Shown here one piece after another: positions 7,727-15,973 of a DNA stretch of 54,837 nucleotides. The stretch comes from an uncultured Actinomycetes bacterium. Lineage in GTDB: Bacteria; Actinomycetota; Coriobacteriia; Coriobacteriales; Atopobiaceae. How positions within the stretch are numbered: the stretch's first letter is position 1; each line of letters starts with the position of its first letter. Position numbers and translations under genes: made by a program. The DNA lies in contig OMXZ01000020.1 of NCBI GenBank assembly GCA_900315165.1, positions 1 through 54,837 on the forward strand, read 5' to 3'. A model generated the notes under the pieces. The model worked only from the letters and a program-made list of their open reading frames with translations. It was not told the origin of the DNA and did no database searches.

Positions 7727-9115
7727 TTGCCGCAGACCTGCTGGCTGATTTTGTATATAGCGTTCGGATGCGCGGCTGTCCCGATCGTGCGGCGATATGG
7801 GCCGCTGAGCATCGGGAACTATGCGCTCGAAAGCCAGTACGACAGCGACAACGGCCGTGCCAACGTGATGTATCGGATGCTGTCACCGGTTGTGGTTTGC
7901 TCCGCGTTTATTCTGCTGGCGAGTGCGCTGGCAACCGTGTTCGGCCTTCCGCTGGCGGCGGACAGCTGGGTATCGGTCCTCGCATACTGGCTAGCGATGC
8001 TTGTCGTCAAACTGTGCAATCGCACGATGACGCAGCCAGTCTTGGCTTTTGTTGCCGAAGCTGTCGCTTCGTGCACTGTTGCCGCCTTGTTCGGGGCGTA
8101 CGTGGTTGGACCACTGGCGCAAGGAGAGACGGACGTACTCAATTCGTCTGGTATAGCGCTGGAGGTGGAGGTCGCGTTTTTCGGGGTGTTGGCCCAAGCG
8201 ATTTCCGCTGCGATAGTCAGGCGCCAGTACCATATCGACATCAGCAGTGCGTCGGAGCCGTCGCTTGGTTATTGCGTTGGCTATTTCGGAGCGTATGTAA
8301 GTGAGAGTAAGCTCTTCGGCTATGAGCGGAAATATGCCAAACTGCTGCCGCCGCGCTACAGACAAGACACCCTGCTACGAAGCATCTTCTTCACCGTGAT
8401 GTCCATCGAGGACTACAACCGGCCGGCTGCCTACCGTATCCTGGAGCGGGTGGCGTGCAAGTTTGGCATGGCCAAGACAACGGGGATCATGCAGCAGCGG
8501 TCGGACGAACCCCTCTCAGACGAGGAGAGCGTCACGCTTGCCGCGGGTTATGTCGGGCGCATGTGGGATGCGTTCCTGCGGGCGTTCGCGAGGTCGGGGA
8601 AGGGTGGCTACGGTCCGTCGGCCATCAGGTTCGGGCGCGACTGGTACGAGTGCGACTATGAGGAGGTCAAAGAAGCCCTCTTGGAGTTCGGAGCCGACCT
8701 GTATGGTGACTACTGCGGGAGCAGGGTTCTGGACGTGCGGCCTGTCCTGGAGCGTGTGATCGCCTTCGAGGAGGGGTATAGCTACGGGCTATTGCCTAGC
8801 ACCGTCTTGGCCGTGGGGGAGATCTGCGCTCGTGAGACGAATTGGCTTGGCGATGGGGAATTCTACTGGGCCAATGGTCACGAGGTTGCAGCCGCCGACG
8901 CGAGCAAGATCGAGGAGAGCAAACGACATCTCATTTCGCTTGAACATGCAGCGGGCGCAGAGGTTGGTGATATGTGTGACGCAATCAGGGCTGGCGGTGG
9001 CGTTGTCCTGAGCGTCAAGCACGTCGACGGAGTGTTGGCCGAGGTAGCCTTCTCGGGCGATGTGCTGCCTCCGCTGGGCAAGTGGAGGCTAGTGGGCAGC
9101 GGCTCAAGCCGATAG
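7727..9115 (+). CDS. membrane protein with lytic-transglycosylase-like soluble domain
   Basis: TTG 7727 is the start because GGGGAGG lies at 7715-7721. The 462-residue product has four to five hydrophobic segments in its first 165 residues, then a soluble part. There, SIFFTVMSIEDYNRP puts a glutamate at 228 and KTTGIMQQRSDE follows 22-30 residues later. An E followed by a G-I-M-Q motif is the pattern of goose-lysozyme/SLT-type muramidases. I infer a membrane-anchored wall-acting enzyme or a fold relative. It sits between the RT remnant and a gene with a HEPN-like motif and could belong to a defence system. The family itself is not one I can name. Confidence 0.6.
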   Translation: MPQTCWLILYIAFGCAAVPIVRRYGPLSIGNYALESQYDSDNGRANVMYRMLSPVVVCSAFILLASALATVFGLPLAADSWVSVLAYWLAMLVVKLCNRTMTQPVLAFVAEAVASCTVAALFGAYVVGPLAQGETDVLNSSGIALEVEVAFFGVLAQAISAAIVRRQYHIDISSASEPSLGYCVGYFGAYVSESKLFGYERKYAKLLPPRYRQDTLLRSIFFTVMSIEDYNRPAAYRILERVACKFGMAKTTGIMQQRSDEPLSDEESVTLAAGYVGRMWDAFLRAFARSGKGGYGPSAIRFGRDWYECDYEEVKEALLEFGADLYGDYCGSRVLDVRPVLERVIAFEEGYSYGLLPSTVLAVGEICARETNWLGDGEFYWANGHEVAAADASKIEESKRHLISLEHAAGAEVGDMCDAIRAGGGVVLSVKHVDGVLAEVAFSGDVLPPLGKWRLVGSGSSR

Positions 9116-9204
9116 GCTTTCGCGCGGAATCATAACAAGCCGCGGACTAAATCCCGAAAATTGAGGTGGAGGGCAGAAGTGAACCGCTTAATTGAGATGG
9201 GCGC

Positions 9205-10287
9205 ATGATGGATCGACGGCCGTTGTCTGACTACTACAGCGTCATGCCATGGGAGTGGCATCAGCTCAGAAGTGCGCGTTGCTTAGACCTTGTGCCTGCG
9301 GTGGCCAAGGCCGCTCCGCTGAATGGTAGGCCGTTTGGCGGCTTCGCGATAGGGGGTGATCTCAAAGGGGTCGTAACCCCTGCGCCTGGGGTCATCGAGG
9401 AGACGGACGAAAAGATATCGCCGGAACAGCTCCGCGCGCTTGTGAGCTTTGCGGAAAATTATGGAGCCGCCATCTGGTCTCTCTATCTCTTTGCAGAGTT
9501 CCAGGCGGCATACGATCAACTCTTCGAGCGGTACGACCTTTCCCGTGACGGGGTTGTGCCGATAGAAAAAGACCGGGCATTTGTCATGCACGCAGACATC
9601 GCCATGAGCTTCGACAACATCATTGTCACAGGGCACAGATATGTAGCAGGTGTCGAAGGGGTGTTGCCTGGGAACAGCAGCGTGCTGAAAAGATGGAAGG
9701 CTCAGACCTCGCGCATGTTTGACCGTGACCTCGCGTATGCGTTTTGTGAGAGGTGCAGAAACTGCATAGAACACGGCATCATGCTTGTGAGCGTCGTGAA
9801 CTGGAATGAGCATCGGAATCAAGCCGGCCTAGCAATCAACCTCGACGCAGGGATCTTGGATAAAGAGGGAGTTCGGGGTGAGGTAATACGCAAGAGATTG
9901 TTGGAATTCCGTGACGGGCGGTTAAGGCAGGGCAAGCAGCCCTGGCTGTCGGTGGCAAGTGTGCTGAGACAGTGGAAGTCCTGCCTTTGTGAGCTTCAGC
10001 TGTACTTGTTGAGCCTTCTGTCTGATTCGCTGCAGGAAAATCTCCTCCCAGGAACATGTGCGAACCTTGTGGAGCGGTACGACTGCCTCGTATGGCATTG
10101 CGCCGGAACCGCGGCAAACGACAAGGGCGACCTCACCTACCCCATTGACAGGCTCTACGATTTTCCGCCGGCTGATTACACAAGCCTTCTCCAGGATGCC
10201 GCGCACGGGATTCTGGAATGGTCCGATTTATCCGGAGAAGCTCATGACTCACTTCGGCGGGGGATTTGCTCATGGAGCGATTGTTGA
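9205..10287 (+). CDS. hypothetical protein with HEPN-like RNxxxH motif
   Basis: 360 residues, start ATG 9205 (a second ATG follows at once); 89 bases after the membrane gene, same strand, so probably the same transcript. It has no membrane segment and is mostly helical. The segment RCRNCIEHGIMLVSV contains R185-N186-x3-H190, which matches the Rx4-6H signature of HEPN ribonucleases, in a helix as expected. The rest (SDYYSVMPWEWHQLRS, CLCELQLYLLSLL) gives no further clue. Function is unknown; an RNase effector paired with the membrane protein is a hypothesis only. Confidence 0.6.
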   Translation: MMDRRPLSDYYSVMPWEWHQLRSARCLDLVPAVAKAAPLNGRPFGGFAIGGDLKGVVTPAPGVIEETDEKISPEQLRALVSFAENYGAAIWSLYLFAEFQAAYDQLFERYDLSRDGVVPIEKDRAFVMHADIAMSFDNIIVTGHRYVAGVEGVLPGNSSVLKRWKAQTSRMFDRDLAYAFCERCRNCIEHGIMLVSVVNWNEHRNQAGLAINLDAGILDKEGVRGEVIRKRLLEFRDGRLRQGKQPWLSVASVLRQWKSCLCELQLYLLSLLSDSLQENLLPGTCANLVERYDCLVWHCAGTAANDKGDLTYPIDRLYDFPPADYTSLLQDAAHGILEWSDLSGEAHDSLRRGICSWSDC

Positions 10288-10679
10288 TCGAACCTTCGTC
10301 CATAAGACCTCCGACTTCGTTCGAGGATGGCCGACGGAGTGATTACCGACCCTGAAGCTCACGGCTTCACGAGAGGGAGGGGCTCTACTCCTTTCAACGC
10401 TGGTTCCTCGAGACGAACATAAGGCAGTCGAGGGCGCCGAGGGGCTTAGGAACGCGCTCGTCTACTATGACTTCTGTGCTCTCCAGTAAGTGGTATAAAG
10501 TTCGACGTCCGGAAGCCCGTTTTGACCCTCAGCCGACTTTCGGCTGAGGGTTTCCTGACTCTCGGGAATGGAATTCGTTACGACTTGGCGGGTCCGAGAA
10601 CTTCCTTCATGGCCGGATGGCTGTTTGAGCATCCCCTGCGTTATCATGAACCGGGCGTACATTTGAGTGACTGTCTCTC
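10288..10679. other. gene-free stretch with possible 3' remnant
   Basis: No intact gene. One plus-strand frame ends in VYYDFCALQ followed by TAA near 10491 and reads like the tail of a lost gene, but I cannot place it. The terminator at 10526-10550 follows. The remainder shows no recognisable coding. Confidence 0.3.
10526..10550 (+). terminator. Rho-independent terminator
   Basis: A perfect 11-bp stem (CCCTCAGCCGA / TCGGCTGAGGG) with a 3-base loop is followed by TTTCCT. It could end the transcript from the preceding hypothetical genes. Confidence 0.75.
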
Positions 10680-10850
10680 GTGTGAAGAAGCGGGGCCTCG
10701 GCGAGAGGTCGCTCGCCGACCTGGGGCGGATATGCGACCGGAATGCGGATGCGCTGGCGGGCTTCCGCGAGTCGCTCAGGGGCGTCGCCGGCCACTGCTG
10801 TCCCGATATTAAGGCCTCGATCTCCTTCTCTGGCATATCGGCTGGCAAAC
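10680..10850 (+). pseudogene. decayed second copy of the 4764-5437 gene (3' end)
   Basis: The sequence encodes VKKRGLGERSLADLG, then ICDRNADALAGFRESL and HCCPDIKA, nearly the same as residues near the end of the gene at 4764-5437. After KA one base is missing (CCCTCG became CCTCG), so the remaining LDLLLWHIGW is out of frame. The 5' two-thirds of the gene are absent. DNA similarity over the shared part is high, so the copy arose by duplication rather than ancient descent. Confidence 0.8.
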
Positions 10851-10971
10851 TCCCGGCTCAATATCCGAGACCAAATGAGCGGGCTAATACCGAGATTGGT
10901 GGAAGCGTCCATCTCATGATTGACGCAGCCCGGTCTCTCCGCGGTGTAAAGTGGCTGGCTAAGTGAGACAC

Positions 10972-11028
10972 GGATTTCCCTGCGCGGCTGAACGTCTCCC
11001 TTTCATTGGGGGAGCGCAGCCTCAGGTC
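10972..11028 (+). repeat. 57-bp direct repeat, copy 1 (left of TAC operon)
   Basis: The 57 bases match 12518-12574 with about six differences. The core GTCTCCC...TCATTGGGGGAG can form a short hairpin. One copy lies just upstream and one just downstream of the three-gene TAC module. Confidence 0.8.
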
Positions 11029-11143
11029 GGCATGGGCTTGAGGAGAAGCGGAGCCAGACGTTCTCACAGTGGCTCAAAATTATGCTTACAATATGTTGAT
11101 GGGCTGACTAATGTGTGATATAAGTCAACTAAGGGGGTACCCT

Positions 11144-11596
11144 TTGGACAACCGATACGTGCTCGTACGACAGGAAGTTGGGAAGGATGGGCGCTCCGCA
11201 TTGGTCCTGGGCAAGGTCGGCAAGGGCAACACATTCCTCGATGACCTTTCCGAGGATCCCAAGACCCGCTCTGTCGCAAGGAATGTTGTCACGTACATAG
11301 ACAGGGTCATCAAGGGCGGCACACGATGGGCAATCGCAACGAGAACTCTAAAACACGTGGACTCCGGGCCAAGCAAGAACGACACCTGGGAGCTGAGGGC
11401 GGTATCCAGGTCAAACGACAGGGTCATGACATACATCCATGACGACGAGAGACAGACGCCCGTATTCCTGTTCTACTTTGTGGGGCATTCAAGTAGGGGC
11501 GGCAAGATCAGCAAAGAGGACAAGAAGCGCGGCTTGGAACTAGCGCTTATCGCGAGAAAACTCATGCTCGCGGAGGAAGGGAGAAGCGATGATTAG
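11144..11596 (+). CDS. RelE/HigB-like toxin of a TAC system
   Basis: TTG 11144 is preferred: AAGGGGG lies about eight bases before it, while ATG 11111 has no clear ribosome site. The product is 150 residues. The C-terminal half contains DTWELRAVSRSNDRVMTYIH and FLFYFVGHSSRGGKISKEDK, the WELR...FYF...K(T)...E pattern of Gp49/HigB-type mRNA interferases. The stop overlaps the antitoxin start (ATGATTAG region, 8 bases). Order toxin, HTH antitoxin, SecB-like chaperone is that of toxin-antitoxin-chaperone operons as known from Mycobacterium. It is somewhat longer than usual HigB proteins. Confidence 0.75.
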   Translation: MDNRYVLVRQEVGKDGRSALVLGKVGKGNTFLDDLSEDPKTRSVARNVVTYIDRVIKGGTRWAIATRTLKHVDSGPSKNDTWELRAVSRSNDRVMTYIHDDERQTPVFLFYFVGHSSRGGKISKEDKKRGLELALIARKLMLAEEGRSDD

Positions 11597-12026
11597 AGAG
11601 GGCAAGAGCCTCGCGGGGCTCTTCGACGAGGCTCCGACCGCAGAGCAGCTTGAGACCGAGCACAAGCTCGACATCTCCATCGCGGTCTACAGGCGCATGG
11701 AAGAGCTCGGAATGAATCAGAACGACCTCGCGGAGAGGATGGGCGTCGATCGGAGCCAGGTGTCGCGCATTCTTAAGGGCAAGATGAACATCACGCTCCG
11801 CACCATTGCGCGTCTCGAGGAGGCGCTTGGCTTTCGCCTCGACGCCGGCTTCCAGGGCGAGGAGAAGTCAAAGGCTGCTATTACGATCGACCTCGGTTCT
11901 CGCCCCATCGCATCGCCCAGGAGGCAGCGGCGGAAAAACGCGATCACCGTCAAGCCGCCAAAGGCCCCGACCTCGTCGGGGGTCAATATCGTCTACCTCC
12001 TGGATAGGGAGGCGGTCGCCCTATGA
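11589..12026 (+). CDS. XRE-family antitoxin (HigA-like)
   Basis: 145 residues. A helix-turn-helix lies at about 35-90: YRRMEELGMNQNDLAERMG, VDRSQVSRILKGKMNITLRT and IARLEEALGF. The long, basic, low-complexity tail (PRRQRRKNAITVKPPKAPTS) may serve as the chaperone-addiction segment known in TAC antitoxins, which needs a SecB-like chaperone to fold. It overlaps the toxin gene upstream and the chaperone gene downstream (ATGA). It probably represses its own operon, as HigA proteins do. Confidence 0.85.
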   Translation: MIREGKSLAGLFDEAPTAEQLETEHKLDISIAVYRRMEELGMNQNDLAERMGVDRSQVSRILKGKMNITLRTIARLEEALGFRLDAGFQGEEKSKAAITIDLGSRPIASPRRQRRKNAITVKPPKAPTSSGVNIVYLLDREAVAL

Positions 12027-12505
12027 GCATGCGAAGCCCCATTGCTCCGGTGATGCTCGATTCCGTCGACGTGGTCTCCAGTGAATCGATGGTCCTCCCG
12101 GATCTGCCCGAGAATTCCGGCCTCGGCCTCTCGGTCGACTTCGACAACGATGGGCTGGACCTGACCTACGACGAGGAATGGGAAGTCTACGAGATGGATG
12201 TCCCCCTCACCGTGGAATGCAATCTCACGGATGAGAAGGACCGCGAGGACGTGAGCGCCAGGTTCAAGGTCACGGTCGTGGCATCGCTGTCGGTCTCCGA
12301 ATCGCTCTTCGACGGAATCGACGAGGGAGACCGCGGCGACCTGGCTTTCGACTACCTCCGCATGAACGGGGTCTCGATGGCCTATGGGCACGCAAGGGCC
12401 TTCATCATGGCCGTGTCGGCAATGTCCCCGACTGGCAGGGTCACGATCCCGCCGGTGCTGTCCTGCGAGCTCATCGAGGCGACGGTTGACGAGGCCGACT
12501 CATAA
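12023..12505 (+). CDS. SecB-like chaperone of a TAC system
   Basis: 160 residues, overlapping the antitoxin by four bases. The strands YEMDVPLTVECNLTD and ARFKVTVVASLSV and the C-terminal YLRMNGVSMAYGHARAFIMA, then SPTGRVTIPPV are characteristic of SecB-fold proteins (LR-N-x-AYGxARxxI...SPfG...lPP). In TAC modules this protein protects the antitoxin from degradation. Strongly acidic overall. Assignment of the operon as TAC is well supported by gene order and overlaps. Confidence 0.8.
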   Translation: MSMRSPIAPVMLDSVDVVSSESMVLPDLPENSGLGLSVDFDNDGLDLTYDEEWEVYEMDVPLTVECNLTDEKDREDVSARFKVTVVASLSVSESLFDGIDEGDRGDLAFDYLRMNGVSMAYGHARAFIMAVSAMSPTGRVTIPPVLSCELIEATVDEADS

Positions 12506-12517
12506 GGGTAGATAATA

Positions 12518-12574
12518 GGATTTTCCTGCGTGGCTGAACGTCTCCCCCTCATTGGGGGAGCACAGCCTCGGGTC
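12518..12574 (+). repeat. 57-bp direct repeat, copy 2 (right of TAC operon)
   Basis: Partner of 10972-11028 in the same orientation, about 88% identical by eye. It begins 13 bases after the chaperone stop and may double as a hairpin terminator (CTCCCC...GGGGAG). Confidence 0.8.
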
Positions 12575-12789
12575 CTTCATTCTGCATCCCCTGCTCGGCC
12601 CGGACAGCATCACTTGGTGCACTGGCACAAGGTGTGGTGCGCCCGCTGGCCACGGTATGATAATTTCGCGTCTCTCTGTTAGACCAGAATTTACGTGGCC
12701 CCTCCTCACGCCCCCCTCCGGCGCCTCGCCCTCCCAGAAGTCCCAGAAGGCTGCGGGGCCTCTATCGCCGCCCTGCGCGTCAGCTCGTA

Positions 12790-13161
12790 GTGACCCCTGA
12801 CCTGGTCGGTCGCGATCCTCTCCTCGCACGAGGCGCCCACTCCTGGAGTGGCTTCTTCGGAGCCTCGCCCACACTGGAGGAGGAGCACTCTCCTTCCGCC
12901 GTGAGGCTTTCCTTGCCTATATCCGAGGGGGCAGATGCAACGGCTCGGGGCGGCAGCAGAAATCGAGGCCTCACTGCCGACGAGCTCCTGGCCGCCCTCG
13001 CCAACCACCCAGAAGGTATGACGCCAAAGAACATCCAGGAGCTTACGGGTGTCTCGGAGAGGGTCGCGCAGAAGCGCCTCAAGGCACTGTACGACGATGG
13101 GAAGCTCTCAAGGGAGAAAGACGCTCGGTCTTGGCGCTGCAGGGTCGGGTCCCTGCGGTAG
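12790..13161 (+). pseudogene. winged-helix fragment
   Basis: Only the last 60 residues look like protein: RGLTADELLAALANHPEGMT, then IQELTGVSERVAQKRLKALY and a basic end. This is a winged-helix DNA-binding segment. The upstream part of the frame is arginine/proline rich and not convincing, so the domain is probably the surviving 3' end of a larger gene. The rest of 12575-12960 holds nothing I recognise. Confidence 0.45.
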
Positions 13162-13167
13162 ATATGA

Positions 13168-13217
13168 CGAACGTTCGCCGAGGACGGCGAATGTTCGGCT
13201 TCCTCGGCGAACGTTCG
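13168..13217. promoter_or_regulatory. 17-bp perfect inverted repeat, operator or terminator
   Basis: CGAACGTTCGCCGAGGA at 13168-13184 is repeated inverted at 13201-13217. Each arm itself contains the palindrome CGAACGTTCG, and a third partial copy (CGAATGTTCG) lies in the spacer. No T-run follows. It lies 6 bases after the winged-helix fragment and 62 bases before the flippase, so it is a plausible operator for the flippase or a relic of the lost regulator. Confidence 0.55.
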
Positions 13218-13279
13218 GAGTCGGTCGGATACGATATATCTAATTACAAATGACGCGTTTGACATAGGAAAAAATACTG

Positions 13280-14560
13280 ATGGCTGACACACAGGACCAC
13301 CAGCGCTCCGCCTACATCTGGAACACGGCGGGCTCCATGCTCAACGCCTTCCAGAGCGTCATCATGCTCATGGTGCTCACGCGCGTGTGCGACATGGCCA
13401 CGGCGGGCGTCTTCACCCTTGCCTACGCCAACGCCAACCTCTTCCTCAACATGGGCAGCTACGGCATGCGCAACTTCCAGGCGTCCGACGTGCGGCCCAC
13501 GTACGGCTTTCGCGCCTACGGCCGCTCGCGCCTGATCACCTGCGTCGCCATGGTCGCCTGCTCCTTTGCCTACCTGGCCTGGTCCGCAGCCTCCGTGGGC
13601 TACCCCGCGGGCAAGGTCGCCGCCGTCGCGCTCATGACCCTCTTCAAGGGCGTGGACTCCGTGGAGGACGTCTTCGACGGCAACTTCCAGCAGCGGGGCC
13701 GCCTCGACATCGCGGGCCGGCTCATGACGGCGCGCGTGGGGTCGAGCATCCTCGTCTTCGCGGGCGCGGTGGTCGCGACGCGCGACCTCGTGCTGGCCAC
13801 GGGGGTCGCCTTCGCCTGGACGCTCGCCTTCCTGCTCGCGGGGCTCGCCGCGATCCGCCGGCGGCACGGCCTGCCCGCGCGCTGCGGGGACGCGCCGGAG
13901 CAGTCCCCCTGGAGGCTCCTGCGGGAGTGCCTGCCCCTCTTCCTGGCGGCCTTCCTGCTCTTCTACGTGGGCAACGCGCCAAAGTACGCGATCGACGCCC
14001 TCATGGACGACACGGCCCAGGCCCAGTACGGCTTCATCGCCATGCCCGTCTTCGTCGTGGGGCTGCTCGCGCAGTTCGTGTACATGCCCATGGTGGAGCC
14101 GCTCTCGCAGCTGTGGAATAGCGGGGACCGCAAGGCCTTCGTCGCCGGCTTCGGAAAGCAGGTCCTGATCGTCGCGGGCATCACCGCCGTCTGCGTGGCC
14201 GGGGCGTGGCTTTTGGGCGTGCCCGTGCTCGGCTGGCTCTACAACACGGACCTCTCGCCCTACCGCGCGGAGCTCTGCATCCTCGTGCTGGGCGGCGGCT
14301 TCCTCGCGCTGGCCCAGCTCTTCACGACGGGCATCACGATCATGCGGCAGCAGTCGCGGCTGGTCTGGGGCTATGTTGCCGTGGCCGCAGCCGCGGCGCT
14401 CGTGTCCCGCCCGCTCGTGGGCGCCTTGGGCATCGCGGGCGCCTCGGCGGCCTACATCGCCTGCATGGCGGTGCTTGCCGCGTGGTTCGCCGCCCTCTTC
14501 TTGCGCTGCTCCCGCCGCGCCTGCGCCCCCCCGAGATTGACCGAAGTTCAGCAATCATAG
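13280..14560 (+). CDS. polysaccharide flippase (Wzx/MATE-like oligosaccharide exporter)
   Basis: 426 residues with about twelve hydrophobic segments spread along the whole length, as in the MOP superfamily (Wzx/RfbX). The start MADTQDHQRSAYIWNTAGSML and the segment with NFQASDVRPTYGFRAYGRSR are typical of flippases that move lipid-linked glycan units across the membrane. AGGA lies 10 bases before ATG, a weak site. A short, internally deleted copy of this gene is found at 899-1030. It is now separated from other glycan genes by the AAA-TOPRIM pair. GC is higher than in the island to its left. Confidence 0.85.
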   Translation: MADTQDHQRSAYIWNTAGSMLNAFQSVIMLMVLTRVCDMATAGVFTLAYANANLFLNMGSYGMRNFQASDVRPTYGFRAYGRSRLITCVAMVACSFAYLAWSAASVGYPAGKVAAVALMTLFKGVDSVEDVFDGNFQQRGRLDIAGRLMTARVGSSILVFAGAVVATRDLVLATGVAFAWTLAFLLAGLAAIRRRHGLPARCGDAPEQSPWRLLRECLPLFLAAFLLFYVGNAPKYAIDALMDDTAQAQYGFIAMPVFVVGLLAQFVYMPMVEPLSQLWNSGDRKAFVAGFGKQVLIVAGITAVCVAGAWLLGVPVLGWLYNTDLSPYRAELCILVLGGGFLALAQLFTTGITIMRQQSRLVWGYVAVAAAAALVSRPLVGALGIAGASAAYIACMAVLAAWFAALFLRCSRRACAPPRLTEVQQS

Positions 14561-14788
14561 TCGCCCCTCCTTTCATGGGTGGCAGAAACACTACGACTTC
14601 AAGGAGGGAGGCAACCATATCGAAAACGGCGGCTGCAAGCTACCTTCAGCCTGACATGCAGCTCCTGAGGCCAGGCCGATTGGATCTCGTTTCCGCGTAG
14701 CCGTCAAAGCCAAACAACCTCGGGTTCCATCGGCTAAAATGCTGAGATACGGACCATCATGCAACCACGAGGCTGCCGGAGTCGCCGA
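14561..14788. other. intergenic stretch, no gene recognised
   Basis: Short open frames exist (for example one ending KEGGNHIENGGCKLPSA) but none has a start signal or recognisable family. A promoter for the ATPase gene is expected here; I cannot pick one with confidence. Confidence 0.3.
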
Positions 14789-15973
14789 ATGATAAAAGAA
14801 ATAGAGATTAATAATTTCAAGTCTTTCGCGAATTTCAAATGCCGCCTCGCTCCGCTGACTATCATCGCGGGCGACAACGGCGCGGGCAAGAGCTCCTTCC
14901 TGCAGGTTCTGGCGTTTCTGAAATACGCGTGTACCTCGTCCGCGGCGTCCTACCTTAAGGATCGAGAGTTGGAGGTCGGGGACATTCTCTCGGCCGTCAC
15001 GCCCAAGCTGACGAAAATCGTGAGCATGGGCGTCTCGTTCGACTTCGGCAGCGGAGAGGGGCTGCGCTGGGACGTGACCTTCGCGACCGAACGGACAAAA
15101 AACAGAATCGCCCTCCGCTCCGAACGCGTCACGGGGATGACCTCGGGCACTGTGTACCTGCGATACGACCCAGATAGGCAGTTTCGCCTGTCGGTGAGGA
15201 CGGGCGATGAGGTCCCACTGGCGGAGGGGGAGTACGACTCGTCGCTGATAAAATTCATCGGACCCCAGATGGAGCCGGACTACCCGCAGCTCCATGCCAT
15301 TAAATCTTATTTCGAGAACATGGAGGTCCTCGATCTGCTCGATCCGCAGCAGATGAGGGGAAGCTCAAGAGGGCACGAGAGGACGCTGGGGGTCTCCGGC
15401 AAGAACCTGCCGAGTTTCATCAAGTCGCTCAGCGCGCAGGAAAAATCCGCGCTTCTTGAGGGGCTGCATGCGGTCGCCCCAAACCTCAGCGACGTCGAGG
15501 GCGTCGTCTCGCAACGGGCCGGCTGGACCAGGCTCCAGACCCGCGAGCGTTTCGGAGAAGAGGGTGAGCCCATCAAGGTTGCCGCAAACGACATCAGCGA
15601 CGGCACCCTGCGGCTCATTGCCCTTTTCGCGATACGCGCGCTGAAGCGCGAGGGCGGCGCTGTGCTCCTGGACGAGGTAGAAGACGGGATCAACGCGCGC
15701 AACCTTGAGACGGTCTACAAGCTCATGCGAACATATGGGCAGAAAAACAGGCAGCAGGTCATCATGACCACGCACAGCTCTGTCCTGCTTGACTACGCAG
15801 AACCCGAGGACGTTCTCTGCCTCTACCGGGATGGGGCGGGCCGCACTCTGGCGTGCGGCATGTCGGACTCGACCCTGATGCGGGAAAAGCTCGAGTACCT
15901 CTATCCGGGCGAGGCTCTCCTGAGTCTGGAGAAAGGCGAATGGCCGCGCGCCTTTGGCGGTGGACAGGGGTGA
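14789..15973 (+). CDS. AAA ATPase (AAA15/21, OLD/AriA-like)
   Basis: ATG 14789 gives MIKEIEINNFKSFANFK, the canonical N-terminus of SMC-like AAA15/21 ATPases. Walker A is GDNGAGKSS (residues about 29-37), the signature region NDISDGTLRLIAL precedes Walker B AVLLDEVEDGIN, and the switch histidine MTTHSSVLLDY follows. 394 residues, complete. The stop overlaps the GTG start of a TOPRIM gene. Separate ATPase-TOPRIM pairs of this kind are antiphage systems related to OLD nucleases and PARIS (AriA-AriB). The defence role is inferred from architecture. Confidence 0.85.
   Translation: MIKEIEINNFKSFANFKCRLAPLTIIAGDNGAGKSSFLQVLAFLKYACTSSAASYLKDRELEVGDILSAVTPKLTKIVSMGVSFDFGSGEGLRWDVTFATERTKNRIALRSERVTGMTSGTVYLRYDPDRQFRLSVRTGDEVPLAEGEYDSSLIKFIGPQMEPDYPQLHAIKSYFENMEVLDLLDPQQMRGSSRGHERTLGVSGKNLPSFIKSLSAQEKSALLEGLHAVAPNLSDVEGVVSQRAGWTRLQTRERFGEEGEPIKVAANDISDGTLRLIALFAIRALKREGGAVLLDEVEDGINARNLETVYKLMRTYGQKNRQQVIMTTHSSVLLDYAEPEDVLCLYRDGAGRTLACGMSDSTLMREKLEYLYPGEALLSLEKGEWPRAFGGGQG

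Noticed and set aside
12500-12874. minus-strand ORF of 124 codons
   Set aside because: Arginine/glycine-rich with no motif or ribosome site; chance frame.
13244-14554. 436-codon minus-strand ORF
   Set aside because: Antisense shadow of the flippase; composition is Gly/Arg/His/Glu rich without membrane segments or motifs.
15853-15969. 39-codon N-terminal extension of the TOPRIM protein
   Set aside because: It would overlap the ATPase gene; GTG 15970 places the family-typical N-terminus exactly at the start.
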